A DNA stretch of 64,000 nt from UBA1163 sp049513055 (GTDB taxonomy: Bacteria > Desulfobacterota > BSN033 > UBA1163): positions 5,993 through 69,992 of the forward strand of contig JBEKWN010000026.1 of the NCBI GenBank assembly GCA_049513055.1. Direction: 5' to 3'. The notes beneath the pieces are model-generated. The model was given only the letters and a program-made list of their open reading frames with translations. It was not told where the DNA came from and did no database searches. Shown in pieces: positions 1 to 8,969 of the stretch. The position numbers and the translations under genes are program-made. The stretch's first letter is position 1. Each line of letters begins with the position of its first letter.

Positions 1-1467
1 TTCTGCCGCGTCGATATACCGCCACAGTCCCATCTGTTCGAGGGCCTGGCGGACAGGGTCTCGTGAAGGTTCAGGTGTCCCCATCCAGAATGCGAGGACG
101 ACTGCCTGTATGCCGACAACTCCATTGGTGCCAGATTCCTCCCTGGCCTGTTGGGCGGCGATCTGAGCAGCGCCATTGATGGTTTTCAATCGTGCTATTT
201 CTGCCAATGGAGGCGGCACAAACGCCATCAGGCTATCCAGCACCGAAGCAGCTTCCGGACTCAAGCGAACGTGGCTCACATCCGGCAATACATTTTCTTT
301 AAGCGTCTGTCGTCCGATGATTGCTTCGATGAAAGCATCAAACTTCTTGAGAATGGCTTGATGCTTTTCTTTATCAACTCGTACCACCTTCTCCGCCCAT
401 CGCTTGCAGTAACCACATTCATCGCACGAACTGTGATAACAATCATAGGTCTTAAAATGTTCAGCGAAGCCATCGAGAGAGCGGTTATCGATCTGCATCA
501 CATCAGAGAAGGAGTAGCCAAAAATGTCAGCCATCTCCAGCATCATGTCGACGTTCACAAGGTCGGGCCGTATGAGATATTCCAAATTGGGTGGATTATA
601 AGCGTTGCGACGCGGCAGGGTCAACAACTCTACGAGGTTCCCCTCAAAATGCCGCTGTTCGTAGGCGCGAACCACCTGCATCATGGTTTCAGTGGTCCGA
701 AATCGTTCAAGCAATTTTAGCGAATCCATCCCCACTTCTTCATAATCCCCCACATCTTCTGGACGTATCCAACGGGCTTTGATGAGTTCATCGGGTCTCC
801 CTAATTTCATTCTTTGACAATAGACCTGACAATGGTCTAACACAAAACCACCACTGACATGGCCTCCCTGTGCCGAGTGGGACATCATATTGATATGATT
901 CGTATCGAGATAGCACATATAAAGACAGGACGGGTTGGCTATAACCTCCAGTTTGCATTGAAGAGTCCTTCGCATCGAACGGAGCGCAGCGAAATCACGA
1001 GTCGCATATTCAGCCAGAATGATTTGATCGGCGCCGATGTCCTCCCAATATTTAGCCCGTTTGACATTGGCAACGCGTGCCCAACTCGACACCACAACCT
1101 TGAGATGAGGGAAATGGCGTTTGATCCATATGAGCATGATCGGCAGGGTGATCGTCACCATATCAGCACCTGTTGAAGCCACCCACTCGATATGGTCGAA
1201 GAGAACGCGGTTCCCCTCACGAGTCATTTCGAGGTTGTCCTGACAGGCACCATTGAAAAGATAGTTGAAGTGGAAACCCCGCTTCCGCGTATCGGCGATG
1301 AATTCCTTAGCCTGTTCGCGTGCGACTTTCGGTGCCAGAAATGAGCCCCGTCCACCACCGAATGGGTCATCGGTAATCTGGCCAAAAATCGTATCCACAG
1401 CGGAAGATTCATGGCTCAAACGTTCCAAGAGCTCTGGGTCCCAATTACAGGCAACTGAATACTTCAT
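1..1467 (-). CDS. U32-family peptidase-like protein, 3' end beyond the window
   Basis: One open frame of 489 codons runs without a stop from an ATG at 1467 to the left edge. The start follows a strong AAGGAGG ribosome site. The N-terminal barrel-like part matches the U32 (collagenase-like/UbiU-UbiV) family. A first cysteine group, C181, C185, C213 and C217, lies where U32 proteins such as UbiU/UbiV carry iron-sulfur ligands. A second group, C343, C348, C351 and C354 (spacing CX4CX2CX2C), suggests another metal site. The last 100 or so residues resemble only loosely a PCP_red-type domain. U32 proteins take part in anaerobic hydroxylations and RNA modification rather than simple proteolysis, and the substrate here is unknown. 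The gene is divergent from importer A. Several short plus-strand open frames inside it are antisense shadows. Confidence 0.8.
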   Translation of the reverse strand, partial: MKYSVACNWDPELLERLSHESSAVDTIFGQITDDPFGGGRGSFLAPKVAREQAKEFIADTRKRGFHFNYLFNGACQDNLEMTREGNRVLFDHIEWVASTGADMVTITLPIMLIWIKRHFPHLKVVVSSWARVANVKRAKYWEDIGADQIILAEYATRDFAALRSMRRTLQCKLEVIANPSCLYMCYLDTNHINMMSHSAQGGHVSGGFVLDHCQVYCQRMKLGRPDELIKARWIRPEDVGDYEEVGMDSLKLLERFRTTETMMQVVRAYEQRHFEGNLVELLTLPRRNAYNPPNLEYLIRPDLVNVDMMLEMADIFGYSFSDVMQIDNRSLDGFAEHFKTYDCYHSSCDECGYCKRWAEKVVRVDKEKHQAILKKFDAFIEAIIGRQTLKENVLPDVSHVRLSPEAASVLDSLMAFVPPPLAEIARLKTINGAAQIAAQQAREESGTNGVVGIQAVVLAFWMGTPEPSRDPVRQALEQMGLWRYIDAAE

Positions 1468-1619
1468 ATCGGGAGACCTCCTTATGAGTTATTCCCCCCT
1501 CAATGCAAAGATAAGCAATTTTAACCTTAAACCTTTTCTTTTTCAAAATTTCTTCCCATTTCTATTTGCTTTCCAGGCAGGTTTTTATTGAGACAAGATA
1601 TTACCGCTGTAAAAAAAGG

Positions 1620-1647
1620 TTGACAACATACACCTTAATAATATAAT
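1620..1647 (+). promoter_or_regulatory. Consensus sigma-70 promoter of importer A operon
   Basis: TTGACA at 1620-1625 and TATAAT at 1642-1647 are both perfect hexamers, separated by 16 bp. They lie in the 268-bp divergent gap, 88 bp before the livM start. A closely similar promoter occurs at 34301-34328. Confidence 0.75.
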
Positions 1648-1735
1648 ACTACTCGCTATCATGTTTAGTTTCAAAGAATATTAAATTCATTCAGGGGCCC
1701 TTCAAAGAATCAAAACTTCAATAGGATAATCCTTC

Positions 1736-2797
1736 ATGGATATAAAGCGTAATTATTATGAAGATATTGAACTTTTTAAAAGCAATACCATCCTCGTTTG
1801 GTCCATCCTATTTCTCATCTTTTTAGGAATCTTGCCCTGGCTCGTTCAGAAGTATCACCTTTTGGGGATGTCCCTCTATATTGTTAATCTCATCACCATC
1901 CATGCCATTGTGGCCATCGGTTTGAATATCCTGGTTGGATATACGGGCCAGATATCAATGGGGCACGCCGGATTCTTTGCTCTGGGAGCCTTCACCACCG
2001 TTATCCTCATCTTGAGGTGGAGTTTTCCTCTCTGGATTGCTCTTCCCATTGGAGGGTTCGTCTCATCCGCCTTTGGATTTATTTTGGGACTTCCAGCCCT
2101 TCGTTTGAAGGGCCCCTATCTGGCTATCGCCACTCTTGGTTTTGGAATGACGATCACCACGATTATCAAGCATATGGAATTTTTTGGGGGGAGGATGGGA
2201 CTTCAAGCCCCAAAACTCTACCTTTTTGGAACTCCGATGAAGGATATTCATTACTATTACGTGATCATGATCATCGCCGTTCTGATGGCGATCGGCGCGG
2301 TGAAGTTGATCAAAACAAGAGTAGGACGTGCCTTCATTGCCATTCGAGATAGCGATATCGCTGCAGAGGCCATGGGAGTCAACCTCACCTATTATAAAAC
2401 TCTCGCTTTCGCAGTAAGCGCTTTTTACACAGGTGTTGCAGGTGGCCTCTACGCCTTCATTCTTGGATTTATCAATCCCGAGAGCTTTCATCTCATCATG
2501 TCCATTACCTTCCTGGCCATGGTCGTCGTTGGAGGTCTGGGATCTGTCATGGGCTCCATTGCCGGAGCTGCTCTCATGACCTTTCTCGACATTAAACTTC
2601 AGGCCATTCAGGACATCCCGGCGATCGGACCTGCGTTGGTCACCTTCTCAGAGAAATATATGAGCATCGCCGGGATTTCTAATGTCGCTGTCATTGTTTA
2701 TGGATTGATCATGATTTTGATTGTTCTCTTTGAGCCCTTGGGGATATTTGGATTCTGGATTCGAAACAAACGTTATTGGAAGACATGGCCATTCTAA
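1736..2797 (+). CDS. livM: HAAT-type ABC importer A, permease LivM
   Basis: This 353-residue polytopic inner-membrane protein has about nine hydrophobic segments. It carries the LivM hallmark GYTGQISMGHAGF near residues 68-80 and the ALRLKGPYLAIATLGFG block at 121-137. It pairs with LivH to form the channel of a hydrophobic-amino-acid-type importer. The ATG follows AGGATAA. It is the first gene of a five-gene plus-strand operon and, unusually, precedes livH, the binding protein, livG and livF. The cargo may be an organic acid rather than an amino acid, judged from the acyl-CoA genes nearby. Confidence 0.92.
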   Translation: MDIKRNYYEDIELFKSNTILVWSILFLIFLGILPWLVQKYHLLGMSLYIVNLITIHAIVAIGLNILVGYTGQISMGHAGFFALGAFTTVILILRWSFPLWIALPIGGFVSSAFGFILGLPALRLKGPYLAIATLGFGMTITTIIKHMEFFGGRMGLQAPKLYLFGTPMKDIHYYYVIMIIAVLMAIGAVKLIKTRVGRAFIAIRDSDIAAEAMGVNLTYYKTLAFAVSAFYTGVAGGLYAFILGFINPESFHLIMSITFLAMVVVGGLGSVMGSIAGAALMTFLDIKLQAIQDIPAIGPALVTFSEKYMSIAGISNVAVIVYGLIMILIVLFEPLGIFGFWIRNKRYWKTWPF

Positions 2798-2804
2798 AAA
2801 CCAA

Positions 2805-2906
2805 TGGAATATTGGAATAGTGGAATGATGTGAAAAAATATGTAATTTTCCAACAAAAGAGAATATGAACCCAACATTCCATCATTCCATTCTTCCAGCA
2901 TTCCAA
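2805..2906. repeat. Inverted GGAAT-rich intergenic repeat
   Basis: The left part (2805-2830) repeats TGGAAT units. The right part (2880-2906) carries the complement, with CATCATTCCAT and CAGCATTCCA, so the livM-livH gap can form a long imperfect hairpin. It resembles the low-complexity TGGAAT intergenic repeats common in Desulfobacterota genomes. Confidence 0.6.
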
Positions 2907-2929
2907 TTGAGGTCTTTAGGGGAAGAAAT

Positions 2930-3802
2930 ATGTTTGGTCAGTTGATTGTGAGTGGTTTGGCGGTTGGGGCCTGTTATGCCCTGCTGGCTATCGCCATGGT
3001 GATTATCTACAAAAGCTCTGAGGTTCTTAACTTCGCCCAGGGAGAAATGGCCATGGTCAGTACGTTTGTGGCATTTACGCTTCTTGACGCTTACCATGTT
3101 CCTTTTCCTTGGGCCGCCGGTCTAACCTTTTTATTTGCTATCCTTTTAGGCATTTTCTTTGAAATTGTCTTTTTGAGGCAAGCTAAAGACCCAACGGTAA
3201 TAGGACTCATCATCATCACCCTCGGTTTCGAAATGGTTCTGATGGGATTTGCCGGGTGGAAATGGGGGCCGGATCAAAGGTCATTCCCCTTTCCAATTTC
3301 AAATATAGAGGCCTACAATTTTTATGGTCTCATTATCAGTAAGATCAACTTCTGGACTATTTTGATCACTCTCGTTCTGATGTTTATTCTCTTCCTGTTT
3401 TTCCGCTACACCAAATTGGGAATTGCCATGAGGGCTACTCAACAGAACCAACTGGCCGCTCGGGTCATGGGAATCCGCACCAAATGGATCCTCTCCTTCA
3501 CCTGGGCCATTAGTTCTATTGTTGGGGCAGTGGCCGGAATGCTTATCGCGGCTCTTGGCGTACTTGATCCCCCCATGATGATGGACCCTCTTCTGAAAGG
3601 TTTTGCCTCTGGAGTCTTAGGGGGGATGACCAGCTTGCCGGGCACGGCCGTTGGGGGCGCCATGTTAGGGATCATTGAAAATCTATTCGGTGGATATGTT
3701 TCTTTATCATTTAAATCCGCTGTAGCTTTTATTGTTATTGTGCTGATGCTGTGCATCAAACCGAGTGGACTCTTAGCCAAACATTATGTGAAAAAAGTTT
3801 AA
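2930..3802 (+). CDS. livH: HAAT-type ABC importer A, permease LivH
   Basis: This 290-residue membrane protein is the usual LivH length. It has the signature NFAQGEMAM at residues 34-42 and the C-terminal coupling region with GFASGVLGGMTSLPGTAVGG around 223-242. It forms the second half of the importer A channel. The ATG at 2930 follows AGGGGAAG. The gap from livM is 132 bp and is filled by an inverted repeat, so the two genes may be joined by read-through only. Confidence 0.92.
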   Translation: MFGQLIVSGLAVGACYALLAIAMVIIYKSSEVLNFAQGEMAMVSTFVAFTLLDAYHVPFPWAAGLTFLFAILLGIFFEIVFLRQAKDPTVIGLIIITLGFEMVLMGFAGWKWGPDQRSFPFPISNIEAYNFYGLIISKINFWTILITLVLMFILFLFFRYTKLGIAMRATQQNQLAARVMGIRTKWILSFTWAISSIVGAVAGMLIAALGVLDPPMMMDPLLKGFASGVLGGMTSLPGTAVGGAMLGIIENLFGGYVSLSFKSAVAFIVIVLMLCIKPSGLLAKHYVKKV

Positions 3803-3856
3803 CCCTTAACAGAAAAGGAGGTGGTTCAGCCGTTTGATTAAAAGGTCGCAAAAAAC

Positions 3857-3926
3857 GAGATTCTTCGCTGTCCTCAGAATGACATTTCTTTCTTCTGCCA
3901 TTGCGAGGCGAAACCGAAGCAATCTC
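3857..3926. repeat. Inverted intergenic repeat, GAGATTcTTCG ... CGAAgcAATCTC
   Basis: Outer arms GAGATT (3857-3862) and AATCTC (3921-3926), with inner TTCG/CGAA, enclose TCAGAATGACA and TTGCGAGG motifs. These words belong to a widespread intergenic repeat type of Desulfobacterota-like genomes. It lies between livH and the binding-protein gene and ends about 50 bp before the binding-protein start. Confidence 0.6.
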
Positions 3927-3976
3927 CTTTTTGGGTATCAATGAATCATTAACTTCAGAAAGGAGGAAAATAAAAA

Positions 3977-5158
3977 ATGGTAAAAAGGACTTTAGTTTTT
4001 CTATCGCTATTAATTTTAGCCATTTTCTTGATGTCAACTCCAGCTTTAGCTCAAAAGGTTCGTGGCGTCACAGATACCGAGATCCTTATTGGGCAATGGG
4101 GACCACAGACGGGACCAGCTGCTCCCTGGGGCGCTGTGGCCAGGGGGACAGACCTATTGGTTAAGATCATTAACGAAGAAGGTGGAATTAATGGAAGGAA
4201 GTTCAAATATTTTCTTCGTGACGACTCTTATCAGCCAGCGAAAACAAAAGCTATTGCTAAGGAGTTTGTAGAGCAGATCGGTGTATTCGCAGTAGTAGGA
4301 GGTGTTGGAGTTGCACCAGGTATGACTGCCCGGGACTATTTGATGGAAAACAAGGTCCCTTGGTGCGGCCCGGTCACCGGGGTTTACGAGTGGATTTACC
4401 CTATTCAAAAATACCTATTCGCCATCTATCCTCTCTATGATGATGAAGCCTTTAACCTGACGGGTTATCTTTACGAAAAATTGGGCTACAAAAAACTTGC
4501 AATGTTCTATCAGAACGACGACTATGGAAAGCAAGGTGTGATGGGGGTGGAGCGGTATCTTTTGAAGAAAAATATCAAGCTTGTCGCCAAGATTTCTGCC
4601 GAAGTGACGGATCGGGACTTGAGCACCCATGCGCTGAAGCTTAAAAATTCCGGGGCGGAGGCGGTGATCATGTGGGCAATGCCCACCCATGGTGCGTTGA
4701 TTTTAGCTGAAACGGCTAAAATCGGTTTTAAACCACAATGGGCAACCAGCAATACCCTCTCTGATTCGGCTCTGATGATGCAAATCACAAAAGGTTTATG
4801 GGTTGGTATGATCAATTCTTTCTTTGGCGAATTGCCAGACTCTAATGCTCCTTTAATGGTGAAGTATAGAGAATGGCATAAAAAATTAGCGCCTCAGGAG
4901 AGATGGGGCACCTTCTATTATGCGGGGATCATCTTCGCAGAACCATTTTTCGAAGGGGTGAGGAGAGCAGGAAAGAATTTGACGCCAGAAACATGGATTA
5001 GTGCCATGGAAACCTTAAAAGATTTTAAAGGAATCGGCCCCCCTATCACCTATGCTGGCCAGAAGGATAGGCAAGGAGGCAAACACGTCTTTTATGGGAA
5101 AGTCCGTCCTGATGGGAGCATTGAGAAGCTCACGGATTGGATAAGGATCACGAAGTAG
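3977..5158 (+). CDS. Importer A periplasmic substrate-binding protein (LivK type)
   Basis: This 393-residue protein starts with a classical Sec signal peptide (basic MVKR, hydrophobic LVFLSLLILAIFLM, cleavage near ALAQ at about residue 26). A type I periplasmic-binding fold of the Leu/Ile/Val family follows (Peripla_BP_6), with the early motif TEILIGQWGPQTGPAAPWG. It captures the ligand in the periplasm and delivers it to LivHM. The start is supported by AAAGGAGG ten bases upstream. The ligand is unknown. Relatives in Rhodopseudomonas (CouP-type) bind aromatic acids, which would fit this setting. Confidence 0.88.
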   Translation: MVKRTLVFLSLLILAIFLMSTPALAQKVRGVTDTEILIGQWGPQTGPAAPWGAVARGTDLLVKIINEEGGINGRKFKYFLRDDSYQPAKTKAIAKEFVEQIGVFAVVGGVGVAPGMTARDYLMENKVPWCGPVTGVYEWIYPIQKYLFAIYPLYDDEAFNLTGYLYEKLGYKKLAMFYQNDDYGKQGVMGVERYLLKKNIKLVAKISAEVTDRDLSTHALKLKNSGAEAVIMWAMPTHGALILAETAKIGFKPQWATSNTLSDSALMMQITKGLWVGMINSFFGELPDSNAPLMVKYREWHKKLAPQERWGTFYYAGIIFAEPFFEGVRRAGKNLTPETWISAMETLKDFKGIGPPITYAGQKDRQGGKHVFYGKVRPDGSIEKLTDWIRITK

Positions 5159-5213
5159 CTTGTCATAGAATCGCAGAGCGCATAGGGCATAGCGTATAGC
5201 GTAAACAGTGAAC

Positions 5214-5250
5214 GGGGAGGCTAAAGCCTCCCCTACCTCATTAAATTTTT
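5214..5250 (+). terminator. Hairpin between binding protein and livG (attenuator-like)
   Basis: A perfect stem GGGGAGGC / GCCTCCCC (5214-5221 and 5226-5233) with a TAAA loop is followed at 5244-5252 by a run of T. It sits directly after the abundant binding-protein gene and before livG, where partial termination or RNA stabilisation would keep binding protein in excess over the ATPases. Confidence 0.55.
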
Positions 5251-5262
5251 TTTCAGGGACAC

Positions 5263-6048
5263 ATGAATCCTATTCTCAAAACAGAAAATCTGACGATCTC
5301 TTTTGGTGGGATCAAAGCGTTGAGTAATGTCAGCTTTGAAGTGGAGAAAGGAGCTATCTATTCCATCATTGGACCAAATGGCGCCGGAAAGACCACCATC
5401 TTCAATTGCATCAGTGGAATTTATCAACCCAATTCCGGAAAGATTTTTTTCAAAGGAGAAGACATCACTTATTTAAAACCTTACCAGGTTGCCAAAAAGG
5501 GCATTGCCAGGACATTTCAAAACATCGAACTTTTTTCTCACATGTCCACCATGGATAATCTCATGCTCGGTCGTCATCTCCACATGAAGACAGGGGTTTG
5601 GAGAGGGGCGACTTTTATTTACAAAGGTTCAAAAGCAGCCAAAGAGGAGATTGAACATAGAGGGAAGGTGGAAGAAGTGATTGACTTTCTCGAGCTGCAG
5701 GCCGCAAGAAATCAGTTCGTTATAAATCTTCCCTATGGGACTCGAAAACTGGTGGAGCTCGGTCGCGCCTTAGCATTAGACCCTGAAGTCATTCTTTTAG
5801 ATGAACCTTCGGCTGGGATGAATATGGAGGAAAAAGGAGACTTGATGTTCTCGATTCAGGATATTCGGGATGATCTCGGCATCACCGTTCTCCTTGTGGA
5901 ACATGACATGAATTTGATCATGGATATTTCTGACCGAATCTTAACCTTGAATTTCGGGGAGAGAATCGCCGAAGGGTTACCAGAAGAGATTCAAAAGCAT
6001 CCGGAGGTTCTTAAAGCCTATTTGGGTGAGGAGGAAAAGGTTGCTTAA
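5263..6048 (+). CDS. livG: HAAT-type ABC importer A, ATPase LivG
   Basis: This 261-residue ATPase has Walker A GPNGAGKTT at residues 37-45, a LivG-type signature around NLPYGTRKLVELGRAL, Walker B VILLDEPSAGM and the switch histidine in LLVEHDM. It sits on the cytoplasmic side and pairs with LivF. The last codons overlap the livF start, indicating translational coupling. The ribosome site (CAGGGACAC) before the ATG is only moderate. Confidence 0.93.
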   Translation: MNPILKTENLTISFGGIKALSNVSFEVEKGAIYSIIGPNGAGKTTIFNCISGIYQPNSGKIFFKGEDITYLKPYQVAKKGIARTFQNIELFSHMSTMDNLMLGRHLHMKTGVWRGATFIYKGSKAAKEEIEHRGKVEEVIDFLELQAARNQFVINLPYGTRKLVELGRALALDPEVILLDEPSAGMNMEEKGDLMFSIQDIRDDLGITVLLVEHDMNLIMDISDRILTLNFGERIAEGLPEEIQKHPEVLKAYLGEEEKVA

Positions 6049-6808
6049 GGTCAAGAACATCGAAACCCTCTACGGATTGATCATGGCGATTAGGGGAGTT
6101 TCTTTAGAAGTGCAGGAAGGGCAGATCGCTGCCATCCTCGGAGCCAATGGGGCAGGGAAGACGACGATCTTGAAGACCATTATGGGACTTCTTGAGGACC
6201 AACCGGATAAAGGAACCATCGAATTTCTCGGGAAGAGGATTGATGGAAAGGACGCCGAAGAAATCGTTCACCTGGGAATTTCTTATGTGCCGGAGGGAAG
6301 GGAAGTTTTCCCTGAATTGAGTGTCGATGAAAACTTGAAGATGGGAGCTTATATCCGGAAGGATAAAAAAGGGGTGAAGGAAGATTATGAACGGGTGATC
6401 ACCCATTTCCCCATTCTCTGCCAGAGGAAGACTCAGTGGGCGGGTACCTTAAGCGGAGGAGAGCAGCAGATGCTCGCCATTGGCAGGGCATTGATGACCA
6501 GGCCTAAATTGTTGATGATGGATGAACCTTCGCTGGGGCTGTCTCCAATCCTTGTTCAGGAAATCTTCAGAATCATCAAAACGATCAATGCGGAAGGAAC
6601 GACCATCCTTCTGGTTGAGCAAAATGCAAAGATGGCATTGAAGATCTCGAGCTACGCATTCGTCCTTGAGAATGGACGGATCGTGGCCGCCAATATCCCT
6701 AATATCCTTCTGGAAGATGAAGATGTGAAGGAATTCTACCTGGGTATTCGATCAGAGGAATCGATGAAAGGATATCAGAGGTGGAAAAAAAAGAAACGAT
6801 GGCGGTGA
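6041..6808 (+). CDS. livF: HAAT-type ABC importer A, ATPase LivF
   Basis: The ATPase partner of LivG. The TTG at 6041 was chosen because it gives the family-typical start MLKVKNIETLYG and lies 6-7 bases after GAGGAGG. A GTG at 6026 would extend it by five basic residues. From the TTG, Walker A GANGAGKT is at 34-41, followed by LSGGEQQ, Walker B LLMMDEPSLGLSP and LLVEQNA. The start lies within the end of livG (8-bp overlap). The C-terminus has an unusual basic tail (RWKKKKRWR). Confidence 0.92.
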   Translation: MLKVKNIETLYGLIMAIRGVSLEVQEGQIAAILGANGAGKTTILKTIMGLLEDQPDKGTIEFLGKRIDGKDAEEIVHLGISYVPEGREVFPELSVDENLKMGAYIRKDKKGVKEDYERVITHFPILCQRKTQWAGTLSGGEQQMLAIGRALMTRPKLLMMDEPSLGLSPILVQEIFRIIKTINAEGTTILLVEQNAKMALKISSYAFVLENGRIVAANIPNILLEDEDVKEFYLGIRSEESMKGYQRWKKKKRWR

Positions 6809-6812
6809 CCAG

Positions 6813-7019
6813 GATCGCAAAGGGCATGGAGCAAAGCGCATAGCGTTCAAAATCCCAAATCTCAAATTCCGAATCCCAAACAAACTCCAATACCCAATAT
6901 CGAATAACCGAAACTGATTTCGCTTTAAACTTGGAATTTGGTTCCTTGGTGCTTGTTTGTTATTTGGTGCTTGGGATTTGGTGCTTCTCCTCGCTATGCT
7001 CTATGCGCTCTGCGCTATG
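6813..7019. repeat. Low-complexity repeat cluster with GCATAG and AAATCCCAAA units
   Basis: The gap between the convergent livF and ligase genes is built from GCATAG-like heptads at 6817-6845 and, inverted, at 6996-7019. Between them are CAAATTCC/AATCCCAAA words on one side and TTGGTGCTTG/TTTGGTGCTT words on the other. The whole can fold back on itself. Similar GCATAG heptads occur at 5178-5202 and 39080-39108. Confidence 0.6.
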
Positions 7020-8831
7020 CTATCCTCCTCCTGAGCGGTACATCTTCTCGATGATATCCTTATAGGTCTCATTGATGAACTTTCGTTTCACCTTCATAGT
7101 AGGTGTCACCTCACCATCCTCCTCATAAAGTCTCTTAGGAATAATGGTAAATTTCTTAACCTGCTCCACTTGGGCAAGCGTCTTATTCACCCTATCCACT
7201 TCTTTCTGAATCAATTGCTTAATCTCAGAGGCTTGCGTGAGGCTTGAATAAGTACCGAATTGAATCTTGTTATCCTGAGCATATTTGATCACATTTTCTT
7301 CATCAATGGCGATGAGAGCGGCCAGAAATTTTCGACGATCCCCAATCACGATCGCATCATTGATATAAGGGCTGAACTTGAGCTGATTCTCAATATTTTG
7401 AGGAGCAATATTCTTCCCCCCTGCAGTGATGATTAGATCCTTCTTCCGATCTGTGATCTTTAAAAACCCATCCTCATCCAGCTCTCCTACATCTCCTGAA
7501 TGAAGCCAACCGTCTTTGAGGGTCTCTGCGGTGGCCTCAGGGTTTTTAAAATAACCTTTGAAAATGCCTGGGCCCTTAACAAGTATCTCCCCATCGGGAG
7601 CAATCTTCACATCCACCCCTGGCAGGGGCTGTCCGACCCTACCGATCTTAAGGTGGCCTTTACGGCTGACGGTGGTAACACCTGTGCCTTCTGTCTGGCC
7701 ATACCCCTCGATGAGTGGAAGGCCAATGGCATTGAAGAATTTCAGCACATCCGGTGAAATAGGCGCTGCTCCGGAGTATGCAACCCTTACACGATCAAAC
7801 CCCAAACGTTCCTTCAGCTTACGGAAAACAGCCACATAAGCCGCTGAGTAAGCCATCTTTAAGTATAGAGGGACAGGCTTAAAATTCAGTTTTAACCCGG
7901 CATATTTCATCCCAATTCCCATACAGGCCTTGAAAACCATACGCTTAAACCAGGTGGCATCCGACATGCGAATCATAATGCCCGAGGCATATTTTTCCCA
8001 GATTCGAGGAACACCACAGGCAACCGTTGGTGAAACCTCCTTCATGTTATCCATGACTGTATCGGGACTCTCGATGAAATTGACGACCGTCCCGTAACGG
8101 ATATTGATCATCACGGTGTAGAGTTGTTCAAAGATGTGACACAGAGGAAGATAAGAAAGAGTCTCGTCCCCGTCACGAATGGGATTAGCATCGACCATCG
8201 CCTCACTCATATAGAGGAGGTTCTGATGAGTGAGCATCGCCCCTTTGGGAGGACCTGTCGTGCCAGAGGTGTAGATGAGGACAGCTAAGTCATCAGGCAT
8301 GACTTCGCCAACCCGTTTCTCAAATAGTCCAGGATTTTTTTCATCAAACCCTTTCCCCAGTTTCAACAGGTCATCAAAGCTCATCAACATTGGATCCTTA
8401 TAGCGTTTCAATCCTTCCATTTCGATGACGATGACCTTCTCCAAATGCGGATTGTCCTTTCTGAATTTCAGAGTCTTATCAAATTGTTCTTCATTTTCTG
8501 CAATGTAGAATCTCGATCCAGAGTTCTGAACGATATATCCGCACTGTTCTGCCGCATTCGTTGAATAAACTCCTGCCGTAATTCCTCCAGCAGACATGAT
8601 CCCAAAATCAGAATAGACCCATTCCGTTCGATTCTCACTGATGATGGAAACGCATTCCCCTTTTTTAAAACCGAGGCTGATCAATCCCATGGCGACCTGT
8701 CTCACTTTTTCTCCGTACTGACCCCAGGTGACGTCGTGCCAAATCCCGTAGTCTTTGTGTCGCAATGCCACCCGATTCGGATGTTCCTTGACATGTCTCT
8801 GGAAATAAGTCAAAAGGGTCTCGTTACTCAT
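7020..8831 (-). CDS. AMP-forming long-chain acyl-CoA synthetase (FAA1/FadD15 type)
   Basis: This 603-residue ANL-family ligase activates a carboxylic acid to its acyl-CoA through an acyl-adenylate. The P-loop YTSGTTGPPKGAM lies near residue 190, the adenine-binding EGYGQTEGTG further on, and the hinge region is GDVGELDEDGFLKITDRKKD with a later PTMKVKRK lysine motif. The large size and N-terminal HxDVTWGQY style match long-chain synthetases of the eukaryotic-like branch. The ATG follows AGGAGAACGAGCA. It is the last gene of a minus-strand block with an SDR and other acyl-CoA genes upstream. Confidence 0.9.
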   Translation of the reverse strand: MSNETLLTYFQRHVKEHPNRVALRHKDYGIWHDVTWGQYGEKVRQVAMGLISLGFKKGECVSIISENRTEWVYSDFGIMSAGGITAGVYSTNAAEQCGYIVQNSGSRFYIAENEEQFDKTLKFRKDNPHLEKVIVIEMEGLKRYKDPMLMSFDDLLKLGKGFDEKNPGLFEKRVGEVMPDDLAVLIYTSGTTGPPKGAMLTHQNLLYMSEAMVDANPIRDGDETLSYLPLCHIFEQLYTVMINIRYGTVVNFIESPDTVMDNMKEVSPTVACGVPRIWEKYASGIMIRMSDATWFKRMVFKACMGIGMKYAGLKLNFKPVPLYLKMAYSAAYVAVFRKLKERLGFDRVRVAYSGAAPISPDVLKFFNAIGLPLIEGYGQTEGTGVTTVSRKGHLKIGRVGQPLPGVDVKIAPDGEILVKGPGIFKGYFKNPEATAETLKDGWLHSGDVGELDEDGFLKITDRKKDLIITAGGKNIAPQNIENQLKFSPYINDAIVIGDRRKFLAALIAIDEENVIKYAQDNKIQFGTYSSLTQASEIKQLIQKEVDRVNKTLAQVEQVKKFTIIPKRLYEEDGEVTPTMKVKRKFINETYKDIIEKMYRSGGG

Positions 8832-8969
8832 TGCTCGTTCTCCTGTAATAGAGGACTCTTTTCTCCTTACAAGGATTATCCTCTATAAAAAAATTAGTCC
8901 TTAATCCCTGCCATAGACTTCCACATCTTCTTAATTGTTCCACGGCCGTGATCATCTCTGCTCTCCCTG

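Noticed and set aside
151..1591. Several plus-strand open frames of 60-190 codons
   Set aside because: They lie antisense to a continuous 489-codon minus-strand U32 frame that has a strong ribosome site and recognisable family motifs; none has a family likeness.
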